NCBI GenBank assembly: GCA_016715205.1
Contig: JADKBC010000049.1
Coordinates: 1 to 64,000 of the forward strand
Reading direction: 5' to 3'
Origin: Holophaga sp.
GTDB lineage: Bacteria > Acidobacteriota > Holophagae > Holophagales > Holophagaceae
DNA length: 64,000 bases
Shown: positions 32,544-40,083 of the stretch, in pieces
How positions within the stretch are numbered: the first letter of the stretch is position 1
Layout: every line of letters starts with the position of its first letter
The notes under the pieces: model-generated
What the model was told of the DNA's origin: nothing
The model's database searches: none
What the model saw: the letters and a program-made list of their open reading frames with translations, nothing else
Made by a program: the position numbers and the translations under genes

Positions 32544-33061
32544 GCCGTGGTCGTTTCCCCAAACCGGGAGTGAGGTTCCAGCCTCAGTAGCACCATCGGC
32601 CCAACCTTGATGGTACTGACCAGAAAGTGAATGAAGGAAACGCGATCGGGATCACTGGGTTTGAGTGCCGCGGGGACGCGCAATTCGGGTTCTCCGGTTT
32701 CAAAGGTGCGCACCACCGATTGTCGAATGGCGCAGGCGGTGCAGGGGATCCTGCGCCGACAACCACCGGGAAGCCTTGCCTCCGCACATTCATACACCTG
32801 CATGCCGAAGGGTTTGCGGGAGGTCGCCTTGCTTTCTCCGAACCGTTGTCGCGCCATCCGGTTGGGTGCTGACAGGGCCAAGCCAGGATGGATCAGAAGA
32901 ATGGGATAGGGCAGTTCCTCCACAAAACGGGTCAGGGGAACACCCTGCTGGAATTCGAGATTGTCCAGGCAGGCGAGGCAGATTCCGTGGCTTACGGCGT
33001 TGTCCTCGGTCCCGTCAGGGTGCTCGATATCCGCAAGACACCAGGCGCAACTGAGTCGCAT
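32540..33061 (-). CDS. Cysteine-rich PAS-like putative sensor
   Basis: 173 residues. It opens with a zinc-ribbon-like CAWCL and, after 25 residues, CLACL. A PAS-like segment then follows (YPILLIHPGLALSAPNRMARQRFG). Inside it is a second Cys set: YECAEARLPGGCRRRIPCTACAIR (C, then C, then CxxC). This PAS plus Cys cluster occurs in some sensory proteins of metal-reducing bacteria as I recall it, and could hold a metal or Fe-S centre. No output domain is attached, so it may act as a small partner protein. The start at MRLSCAW is favoured by AAGGA upstream. Located downstream of the protease operon, behind a hairpin. Confidence 0.55.
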   Translation of the reverse strand: MRLSCAWCLADIEHPDGTEDNAVSHGICLACLDNLEFQQGVPLTRFVEELPYPILLIHPGLALSAPNRMARQRFGESKATSRKPFGMQVYECAEARLPGGCRRRIPCTACAIRQSVVRTFETGEPELRVPAALKPSDPDRVSFIHFLVSTIKVGPMVLLRLEPHSRFGETTTA

Positions 33062-33097
33062 CGCTTCCGGTCCTTTGGGTTGAGGTGGGATGAACGG

Positions 33098-33127
33098 CGG
33101 GAAGGCCACACACATGCGGCCTTCCCG
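33098..33127 (-). terminator. Hairpin after the protease operon
   Basis: Perfect 10-bp GC-rich inverted repeat (33098-33107 with 33118-33127), 10-nt loop, 33 bp downstream of the last M4 protease stop. No real T run follows on the minus strand, so it may be a weak or processing-type terminator. Confidence 0.6.
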
Positions 33128-33159
33128 TTGCAATCGCCGGATGGATTCAGAGGGTCGAG

Positions 33160-35595
33160 TTACTTGGCGGGAAACGCGTTGGTGAGAGCTTCCGCAAGGA
33201 AGGCGATGGACCAGTCATCCCCGCTTCCCGCCACCCAGGCGGCGGGGTTGGGTGTGGCCGGAAGCCCCCAGGACATGGCCGCGGCGCCCATGTCGAGCGC
33301 ATCCGTCTCGTTGTCCGTGTCAGCGTCGGCGGGAACCAGCAGCACCTGGGATTTGGCGAACTGGTTGGGATCCGCCTGGCTAGTGACCTTGATGTTGAGC
33401 AACTCGTAATAGAAGTTGAAGGCCGGCGTAGCCCAGGTGCCATCGGGGTTGATGCGGCCGGCGAAGGCTGGGATACCTTCCAAGGTCGACCAATACGGCG
33501 TACTCCAGGTCAGCTTGGTGTTGGTGGTGTTGGTCACCGTGGCTTGCACTGTGACATTGGTTTTGACGGGAAAGAACTGCACTTTGGCCAGAACGCCGCT
33601 GGGATAGGCGTTGGCGTCGATAAAACTGCCTTCGGGATGAACAACGGGGAAGCTTACCCGCACAGGGGCTGGCTGGCCGGGGGCGACTCCGACATTGACG
33701 GCCGCCCAGGCCTTCACCACGGCAGTGGCCTCGGGGGACCCTGTGCCATGCAGCTCTTCGGCCGCCGCGATGGAGGCCGTGCGCGCTGCTTCGAAATCGG
33801 CGTCAGGGGCTAGGTACTCGGTGAGGGTCTTGTACCAGATGCGGGCGGCCTTGTCGTTGCCGATGCCCGTCATACCGCCAGGGAGGTAGGGACTGAAGGT
33901 GGCACTGGAGGCATTGGCAGAGGCCCCTTCGCAGAGGAAGTAGAAAAAGCGATTGGGGGCGCCGCTGCTGAGATGGACGTCCAGCAAGTCCACCCCGTCG
34001 TACCAGCAATCGGTGCTCATGCCATCCAGACTGGGCTTGTACATGAAGCGCAAAGCATCGACCCCGGGAGCCGCAGAATCATGGGCGATCTTCCACTTGT
34101 TCAAGTCCCCGCCGGGGAAATTGGGAATGGTGGTGCCCGTGGCACCGCCGTCGGCGTAGGCCTGCACCATCTTGCCCAGCATGTCAGAGGTGGCTTCGTT
34201 CAGACCCCCGGACTGCTGGCTGTAGATCAAACCCGCGGAGTACTGGGTGATTCCATGGGTGAGTTCGTGGCCCGTGATATCGATCTCCGTGATGGCGGAC
34301 ATGTAACCGTTGGGCAAGGCCGGGTACGACCCTTCACCGAACACCATCCCGAAGTACCACGGGGCCCAGAAGGCGTTATCGAGCATGATGCCATTGCCCT
34401 GGAAAGCGTGGACTACGGCAAAGGGCGAGGTGCCCTTGTCATCGATGCCATCCCGTCCAAAGACGTTCTTGTAGAAGTCCCAGGTCGTGGAAAGGCCGTA
34501 GTGGGCATCCACCGCCGTGGTGTCCCCAGCCTCGCTCATGGTGCCCTGCCACCAAGCCAAGGTGCCATCGGCGTTGAATTCCAGCAGAGGCTCCCAGGTC
34601 GTGGGGTTGATGGGCAATGGCATGAGCGTGCCATTTCCCCAGCTGTTGGTGGCGTGGCCCTGGTAGGGCAGGAAGCCATAGTTGTAGGTGTTGAAGTCGA
34701 CGATGCCGTAGTACATCGTCAGCCCGGCGGGGGCGGTGGGGTCCTGCTCGGCGACGAAGGGATTGGGCAAGCTGCCCCTGTCAGTGGCCCGAAGGGAGAA
34801 CGTGTTATCTGGGGCCACGGCGGTGGAGAGGGGCACATCGCCTCGGTAGAAGCTCTTCCCGGTGCCCGCTGCCGGGCTGTCCCCCTGCACGGCATTCCAT
34901 TTGCGCAGAATGGCGCCGGTGTTTGCATCAATGATGAAGTTGATCTCCTTGTGCCCATCCTTGGTGTTGGAGAGGAGGGTTTGTACTTCGTAGGCCAGCA
35001 CGTAAGCCCCCGCGGGAGCCTTGGCAAAAATGCTCAAGTCGCGGTCGATAACCGTGGTGCCCCGGGTGCTGTCAACCCGGGTGGCGAAGCCGCCGGTGAA
35101 CGTAGTGGGGAAGACCACCTGTTCGATTTTGGGGGCCGCACCCAGGCTGCCCTTGGGGGCTAGGCTGCGGAGGGCGATATTCCGGGCCTGTTCAGGGCTC
35201 AGCTTGGGAGTGTTACCGGCGAGGGTAACGCCGGACCTGAGGCCCTGGGTGAGGGCCTTGACCTGGCCTTCTGCCTCCACATGGGTGATGACCTCGCCGC
35301 CCCAGACCCTGCGACCATCAAAGGTCTGGTGGGCACGCACCACGGTGCGGCCCTGGGAATTGACGAGGACCTGATGCGGCAGAAAGTCCGTTCGAGCGTC
35401 GAGACCGAACTGATTCCGGAGCTGGTGGAGGTGGGTAACGGCCTGGGCGGTGCGAACCGGTTTCTGGGCCTGGATGGCAGCGAGCTGAGTGGGCGGCAGC
35501 GTGGGGCTGGCGGCGAGGCAGGGGGTCATGAGACCGGTCCCTGCTGCCAAGGCCAGAACCAGGGCGGACACCGGGCGCGGAAGCGTGCAGTGCAT
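33160..35595 (-). CDS. Secreted M4-family metalloprotease with dockerin-like C-terminus (copy 1)
   Basis: 811 residues. Signal peptide about 1-29. FTP/PepSY-type propeptide (about 35-250). Thermolysin-like catalytic domain: zinc motif HELTH at 443-447, third ligand Glu467 in GGLNEATSD at the canonical spacing, and catalytic DVHLSSG. A beta-rich linker domain (about 655-750) leads to a C-terminal tail with DADTDNETDALD, a perfect dockerin-type calcium loop, and a degenerate second half-repeat. It should be an extracellular neutral protease activated by loss of its propeptide. Last gene of the operon, 32 bp after its lipoprotein partner; AGGAG precedes the ATG. Closely related to copy 2. Confidence 0.9.
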   Translation of the reverse strand: MHCTLPRPVSALVLALAAGTGLMTPCLAASPTLPPTQLAAIQAQKPVRTAQAVTHLHQLRNQFGLDARTDFLPHQVLVNSQGRTVVRAHQTFDGRRVWGGEVITHVEAEGQVKALTQGLRSGVTLAGNTPKLSPEQARNIALRSLAPKGSLGAAPKIEQVVFPTTFTGGFATRVDSTRGTTVIDRDLSIFAKAPAGAYVLAYEVQTLLSNTKDGHKEINFIIDANTGAILRKWNAVQGDSPAAGTGKSFYRGDVPLSTAVAPDNTFSLRATDRGSLPNPFVAEQDPTAPAGLTMYYGIVDFNTYNYGFLPYQGHATNSWGNGTLMPLPINPTTWEPLLEFNADGTLAWWQGTMSEAGDTTAVDAHYGLSTTWDFYKNVFGRDGIDDKGTSPFAVVHAFQGNGIMLDNAFWAPWYFGMVFGEGSYPALPNGYMSAITEIDITGHELTHGITQYSAGLIYSQQSGGLNEATSDMLGKMVQAYADGGATGTTIPNFPGGDLNKWKIAHDSAAPGVDALRFMYKPSLDGMSTDCWYDGVDLLDVHLSSGAPNRFFYFLCEGASANASSATFSPYLPGGMTGIGNDKAARIWYKTLTEYLAPDADFEAARTASIAAAEELHGTGSPEATAVVKAWAAVNVGVAPGQPAPVRVSFPVVHPEGSFIDANAYPSGVLAKVQFFPVKTNVTVQATVTNTTNTKLTWSTPYWSTLEGIPAFAGRINPDGTWATPAFNFYYELLNIKVTSQADPNQFAKSQVLLVPADADTDNETDALDMGAAAMSWGLPATPNPAAWVAGSGDDWSIAFLAEALTNAFPAK

Positions 35596-35627
35596 GGAGG
35601 CTCCTAGGAGGAAGGAAGAGGGAAGGG

Positions 35628-36275
35628 TCAGTTAGCGGTGAGGGAACCAACGGCGATGGTGATGTCGGCCATCTTCATCTTTTTGTCGAGGGTGAGGAGA
35701 TCATCGGTGATCGTGCCGATGTCCTCTGGAATGACCTTGGCCTTGGTGATCTGCAGCGGCAGCTTGTCCCCGGCATGCAGGCCCTTGGTGGCGTCGAAGA
35801 GAACCGCGATCTGGCAGAGCGTGGTGCCCGAATCCTGGGCTGGCTGGCTGCGATCTTTCTGGAAGATCCCCGCCGTGAGGAGATTCCCGGCCTTCACGCC
35901 TCCGATGAGGGCGATGGGTTCCGAGGGATCCGCAGAGCCTGCGCTCAGCAACTGATAGACGCCACCCTCGTTGATGGCCATGCCATTCGTGAAGGCCCCG
36001 AATTTGATGGTCGCGGGTGCTTGGAGGTTGAAGCCCACACCCCGGGTTTTGAGATCGGAAGGGCCCACCAGGTTGAGAATCACCCGGGTGGGGGTGGAGG
36101 AAGCATCCTTCACCAGACGCCAACCGGTGCCCGTGGGGTTGGTATAGATCAGGCCCGTGGCAGGTGGGGCCGAGGGCGTTGAGCCTGATGGTGTGCTGGA
36201 TGAACCCCCGCCACAGGCGATGGCAAGGCTCAGCACCAGGGCGGAGAGGACGAGGGAGAGGGAACGAGTTCGCAT
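35628..36275 (-). CDS. Cohesin-like lipoprotein (copy 1)
   Basis: 215 residues. Signal peptide with lipobox LAIAC, so Cys is lipidated, then a Gly/Ser/Pro tether (GGGSSSTPSGSTPS). The body is beta-rich: WRLVKDASSTPTRVILNLVG, RGVGFNLQAP, GNLLTAGIFQKD, CQIAVLFD, ITIAVGSLTAN. The order and spacing of these strands resemble a cohesin/CBM-type beta-sandwich. That is judged by eye only. ATG at 36275 has GAGGA 6 bp upstream; a GTG 12 bp earlier would overlap the protease stop. It likely sits in the outer membrane. Paralogue of 38764-39444. Confidence 0.75.
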   Translation of the reverse strand: MRTRSLSLVLSALVLSLAIACGGGSSSTPSGSTPSAPPATGLIYTNPTGTGWRLVKDASSTPTRVILNLVGPSDLKTRGVGFNLQAPATIKFGAFTNGMAINEGGVYQLLSAGSADPSEPIALIGGVKAGNLLTAGIFQKDRSQPAQDSGTTLCQIAVLFDATKGLHAGDKLPLQITKAKVIPEDIGTITDDLLTLDKKMKMADITIAVGSLTAN

Positions 36276-36283
36276 GGAGATCC

Positions 36284-38683
36284 TCACTTGACGGGCCAGG
36301 TGGATTTCATGGCATCCACGAAGAAGGCCACGTCGTCGTCATCGACCAGCGGCGCTTCAAATACAGAGTGGGCGGGGTTCAGCGCGCCCCACAGGTACCA
36401 GGAAACGGATACGCCGGCCATATCCAGGGCGTCGACCTCGCCATCCATATCCGTATCCATGCCAATCAGGAACACCCGTCCTTCGGCGAACTGTTTCGGG
36501 TCGGCCTGACTGGTGGCCGTGATGGAATGCCAAGCCATGACGTTGGGGGTGGTCCAGCTGCCATCGGCATTGATGACACCGCCCTTTGAGATGTTCTGAT
36601 CGGCGCCATTGAACATGGAGGGGCCACCGAGGCTCCAGGTCACGGCTGTGTTGCTGTTGTTCAACACCGTGATGCGGGGAACCACGGTTTCGCCCTTGGG
36701 AAAGACTTGGCGGGTGGAGTAGTCCGAAAAATGGGTGCTCTCGATGTAGTCGTCGTGGCGGAAATCAGCGAAGCGCACTTGGGTGCGGGGGGTTGTCTGG
36801 TTGTGGGCATCGCCGATGTTGGCGGCGGCAAAGGCGTTTCGCACGGCGGGGGTCCCCTCGGAGTAGTAGCCCTTGTACCAGGCCGCCTGTTCACAGGCTT
36901 CCCGCACCCGTTGGAAGGTGATGGTGCCAGTGCCGTCGCCCACCAGGAACTCTGTGATCGCCTTGTAGATGATGCGTGCCGCGGCATCGTTGCCAATGCC
37001 CGTCATGCCACCCGGCAGGTAGGGACTGTATGAGGCGCTACCTGGCGTGCTGGAGGCACCATTGGCCAAGAAGTAAAAGGCCCGGTTAAGGGGACCGGCT
37101 GAGAAATGCCCATCCATGTATTTGATGCCATCGAACCAGCCATCCACGCTGCGCTCATCCAGGCTGGGTTTGTCCAGCCACCGGAGCGGGGTACCGTGGC
37201 CCACGTTTTTCCCGATCTGCCAGTCCGCTCCATCAGTGTCGGGGATGACGGAATCTTCGCCAGGCGTTCGAGTGCTGTAGGCCTTCACCATCTGGGCGAA
37301 GAAATCAGAAACGGCTTCGTTGAGCCCCGCCTCTTCGTACCCTGCGCTGTTGACCCAGTAATGGCTCTGACTGGGATTGGTAACGCCGTGGGTCATTTCG
37401 TGGGCGATCACATCCAGGTCGGCCATGGACTGGAAGCCCTTGGGGTTGGCGGGGTAGGATCCGGCACCCAGATCGATGTATTGGCCCCAGGTGCTCCAGG
37501 AGGCGTTGTCCCGGCTGTCCCAGGAAGGCGATGCGAAATTGTTCAGCACATTGGCGGCCACGGCGGTGCCCTGGCCGTCCATGCCATCCCGGCCGAAGAT
37601 GTTCTTGTAGAAGTCCCAGGTGGTGGTCATGGCGCTCATGGCATCCACACCCACGGTCTGGCCGTTGATCCCACCCTCTTGCCCCCAGGCCGTAAAGGGA
37701 AGGCCATCACCCCAGGTGGTGACGCCCACGGGGGTTTGGAAGAGCCCGTCCATCCAGGTGTAGTTGCCATCCGAATCGTTCTGGTGGAACCAGACCTGCA
37801 AGGCCGGGATATCCGGGCTCCAGCCCGTGGCACTTGGATCCGCTTGGTACCCAGAAACAAACTGATTGGTGCGGGTTCCCCGCGTGGTGTCCATCAGGAG
37901 GTAGGTACCGTCGTTGGCCAAGGTTGTGTTCAGGGTGACGGCGCCCCGGTAAAAGCCGGTGCCGCTTCCCTGGGCGGGTTCCAGGTGTTGGACCATGTCT
38001 TGAATGCGGAGAATCTTCCCGGTGTTGCCGTCAATAAGGTAGGTGAGCTCCTTGGTGCCATCCTCCCGGTTGTGCAGGCGGGTCCGAACCTCGTAGGCCC
38101 ACACGTAGGGGGCATCGAGCTTGGCGGTCACGCTCATCGAGCGGTCCAGGACCGGGCGGCCGGTGCCGTCCAGCTTGGAGGCCAAGCCGCCCAGGAACTG
38201 GGCCGGGAAGACCACGCGCTCAACCTGGGGGGCATCCTTCATGGGGCCCTTGGGGGCAAGGTGAGCCAAGGCGATCCTCAGGGCGCGGTCCCCGCTCAGC
38301 TGGGGTTCACCCTGAAGGGCAACACTGGTGCGGACACTGGTGGTGATGGTGCGGATGCCGCCTTCGGGCAGCACATGGGCCACGGCCTGGCCGCCCCAGA
38401 CCCGGTGGCCATCGTGGGTCTGCTCCAAGCGCACGATGGCTTCGCCTTCGGGGTTGGTGAAGGCATGGCGGGCGACGAAAGCATCGCCCTCACCAAGGCC
38501 GAACTGGGCGCGCAGGGACGCGAAGTGGGCCTGCGCCTGGATGATGCGTTGGGGTTGCTGGGCTCGATGTACGGCCAGGGTGGCTCGGTCCAGCTGAGGC
38601 GCGGGGGCGGCCACGAGGCTGCCGGAGCCCAAGGCCAGGGCCAGGACGAGGGCCGAGACTGGATGGGGAAGCGGGCGACGCAT
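36284..38683 (-). CDS. Secreted M4-family metalloprotease with dockerin-like C-terminus (copy 2)
   Basis: 799 residues from MRRPLPHPVSAL, with AAGGAG 6 bp upstream. Signal peptide about 1-27. Propeptide region follows. The catalytic domain has HEMTH at 428-432 and the third ligand Glu456 in AGLNEAVSD, 24 residues after the second His rather than the usual 20. The catalytic His is in MDGHFSAG. A C-terminal beta domain is followed by DTDMDGEVDALD, a textbook dockerin calcium loop, and a short acidic half-repeat (LVDDDDVAFFVDAM). Thermolysin-like extracellular protease. Ends 8 bp before the copy-1 lipoprotein start. Confidence 0.9.
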   Translation of the reverse strand: MRRPLPHPVSALVLALALGSGSLVAAPAPQLDRATLAVHRAQQPQRIIQAQAHFASLRAQFGLGEGDAFVARHAFTNPEGEAIVRLEQTHDGHRVWGGQAVAHVLPEGGIRTITTSVRTSVALQGEPQLSGDRALRIALAHLAPKGPMKDAPQVERVVFPAQFLGGLASKLDGTGRPVLDRSMSVTAKLDAPYVWAYEVRTRLHNREDGTKELTYLIDGNTGKILRIQDMVQHLEPAQGSGTGFYRGAVTLNTTLANDGTYLLMDTTRGTRTNQFVSGYQADPSATGWSPDIPALQVWFHQNDSDGNYTWMDGLFQTPVGVTTWGDGLPFTAWGQEGGINGQTVGVDAMSAMTTTWDFYKNIFGRDGMDGQGTAVAANVLNNFASPSWDSRDNASWSTWGQYIDLGAGSYPANPKGFQSMADLDVIAHEMTHGVTNPSQSHYWVNSAGYEEAGLNEAVSDFFAQMVKAYSTRTPGEDSVIPDTDGADWQIGKNVGHGTPLRWLDKPSLDERSVDGWFDGIKYMDGHFSAGPLNRAFYFLANGASSTPGSASYSPYLPGGMTGIGNDAAARIIYKAITEFLVGDGTGTITFQRVREACEQAAWYKGYYSEGTPAVRNAFAAANIGDAHNQTTPRTQVRFADFRHDDYIESTHFSDYSTRQVFPKGETVVPRITVLNNSNTAVTWSLGGPSMFNGADQNISKGGVINADGSWTTPNVMAWHSITATSQADPKQFAEGRVFLIGMDTDMDGEVDALDMAGVSVSWYLWGALNPAHSVFEAPLVDDDDVAFFVDAMKSTWPVK

Positions 38684-38763
38684 GGGGACTCCTTGGAGTT
38701 GCATTCGAGGGGCGAGATTCACTTCGCACTCATGGATTCAGAAGTGTTCACGGGGAAATGGCC

Positions 38764-39444
38764 CTAGTTCGCGCTGAGGGTACCCACCGCGATCGGCATG
38801 GGCACAAGGCGGCCTTTCTCTGTCTTTTCCAGGGTGGGATGGACGGTCAACTCACCGATGTCCTCCGCCAGGTAGCCCGATTTAGTGATGACCAGCCCAA
38901 GCTTGTCTCCGGCGTTCAAGCCGACGGCGGGATCGAACTCCAGCGCAATGCGGCAGAGGGCCTGGCCGGACTCCTTGGCGGACTGGTACCGATCTTTCTG
39001 GAAGATGCCCACCGTCAGGAGATTGCCCTTTTTGACACCGCCCGCCAGCAACCTGGGCTCAAGGGGATCGTTGGGGATGGGTTCGTGGCCAAGATCCCGG
39101 GGGTCGTGGTTGAGCAGGGAATAAACACCCGTATCCAGGATGGGCAGGCCGGTGGTGACCCGATCATCGGTAACGAACTTGCCGAAACGGACGGTCGTGG
39201 GCGCCTGGAGATTGAACCCTGCGCCCCGGGTTTTCAGCCCTGAGGGGCCGACCAGGTTGAGGACGATCCGGGTGCCGGTGGAGGAAGCATCCTTGACCAA
39301 GCGCCAACCGGTGCCCGTGGGGTCGGTGTAGACCAGACCCTTGGCCGGGATGAGGGGGGTGGATGACGGGGTGTTGGAACCGCCTCCGCAGGCGAGGGTC
39401 CAGCCGAGTAGCAGGCTGGAAAGGAGAAGGCTGAGCTTTCGCAT
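38764..39444 (-). CDS. Cohesin-like lipoprotein (copy 2)
   Basis: 226 residues. Signal peptide and lipobox GWTLAC, then GGGSNTPSST. The body matches the copy-1 lipoprotein along its length (GTGWRLVKDASSTGTRIVLN; RGAGFNLQAP; NLLTVGIFQKDR; IAVGTLSAN). An insertion of about 15 residues lies in the middle. AAGGA precedes the ATG. Second gene of the sigma-54 operon, 30 bp after the ABM-domain gene, 80 bp before its protease partner. Surface anchoring of the protease is the inferred role. Confidence 0.75.
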   Translation of the reverse strand: MRKLSLLLSSLLLGWTLACGGGSNTPSSTPLIPAKGLVYTDPTGTGWRLVKDASSTGTRIVLNLVGPSGLKTRGAGFNLQAPTTVRFGKFVTDDRVTTGLPILDTGVYSLLNHDPRDLGHEPIPNDPLEPRLLAGGVKKGNLLTVGIFQKDRYQSAKESGQALCRIALEFDPAVGLNAGDKLGLVITKSGYLAEDIGELTVHPTLEKTEKGRLVPMPIAVGTLSAN

Positions 39445-39474
39445 GGCTGTCCTTATGGAAAAGGGAGGGGTATT

Positions 39475-39876
39475 TCAGGAAACGGCGGGCATCTGCCCCG
39501 GGTCGTTGGGCGTAACTGAAGGCAGTCGGGCAGGGCCCGGGTTGGGCGCTGGTCGTGCCATTGCGCTGGAACCGTGGGCCATGGTGAATCGGAAATTCGT
39601 GGGGGCGGCCAGGGTGCTGGAAGCCCCTAGCAACACACGGAAACCCTCGGAGGCCATGTAGGCTTCCATGCACCCAAGGTTTTCCCAGACGAGGTACAGG
39701 AAGAATTGGGAATCGCCTCCAAGGTCCTGACCCGCCAGGCATTCCAGGCAGCCGGGTTGGTCATTGATCCTGGCAACCAGACTTTGCAGGGTCTGGGAAA
39801 GTTCTTCCCGTTTCTCGGGCTGGGCGCGCAGCACGGCCGTCATGACCATGACCCCGGCTCGGGTGGCATCCTTCAT
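39475..39876 (-). CDS. ABM-domain (antibiotic biosynthesis monooxygenase-like) protein
   Basis: 133 residues. Residues 8-100 form an ABM ferredoxin-like fold (VMVMTAVLRAQPEKREELSQ; FFLYLVWENLGCMEAYMASEGF). A Pro/Ala tail follows. Such small dimeric enzymes range from quinol monooxygenases to heme degraders, so the substrate is open. AGGAG precedes the ATG by 9 bp. It is the first gene after the -24/-12 promoter, so it opens the protease operon. Why an ABM protein should belong with proteases is unclear. Confidence 0.8.
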   Translation of the reverse strand: MKDATRAGVMVMTAVLRAQPEKREELSQTLQSLVARINDQPGCLECLAGQDLGGDSQFFLYLVWENLGCMEAYMASEGFRVLLGASSTLAAPTNFRFTMAHGSSAMARPAPNPGPARLPSVTPNDPGQMPAVS

Positions 39877-39906
39877 GGGTGGGGCTCCTAATCGATAGCC
39901 ACCCTT

Positions 39907-39922
39907 CGCAAGGCCGGTGCCA
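39907..39922 (-). promoter_or_regulatory. Sigma-54 (-24/-12) promoter of the protease operon
   Basis: On the minus strand TGGCAC, then CGGCC, then TTGCG, an exact match to the TGGCACN5TTGC consensus. The predicted transcript start near 39896 gives a 20-nt leader holding AGGAG before the ABM-domain ATG at 39876. Confidence 0.85.
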
Positions 39923-39994
39923 ACCCTAAGGGCATCCCTTGCTGGATGTCCAAATGATGAATTGGCGGCGTTTGATGATTTTCAACATCCCTTA

Positions 39995-40057
39995 CCCACG
40001 ATATGCCGAGGGTTAAATCCCCCACGACATTTCGTGGATCACGGTATGTCGTGGGGG
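39995..40057 (-). promoter_or_regulatory. Candidate enhancer (UAS) for the sigma-54 activator
   Basis: A perfect 12-bp inverted repeat (40019-40030 with 40046-40057; arm CCCCCACGACAT, 15-bp spacer) lies between the activator gene and the -24/-12 promoter. A solitary near-copy of the half-site, CCCACGATAT, is at 39995-40004, 26 bp away. The dyad lies about 125-160 bp upstream of the predicted start, typical for an activator binding site. A terminator role is less likely because no T run follows. Confidence 0.65.
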
Positions 40058-40083
40058 AATTGGCCTGGTCAGGCCCCGAAAAA

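Larger units (their letters stand above)
33160..39444 (-). repeat. Tandem duplication of a lipoprotein + M4 protease gene pair
   Basis: Unit 1 is 36284-39444 and unit 2 is 33160-36275, in the same order and orientation. Both the lipoproteins and the proteases are clear paralogues, and some nucleotide stretches are nearly identical (for example around 36119-36150 and 39299-39335). Differences: the copy-2 lipoprotein has an extra segment around LGHEPIPNDPLEP, and the copy-2 protease has four extra residues before the third zinc ligand. Confidence 0.85.

Noticed and set aside
40019..40057. Dyad as a terminator of the sigma-54 activator gene
   Set aside because: No T run follows on the minus strand and it sits at the right distance for an enhancer; terminator role not excluded but less likely.
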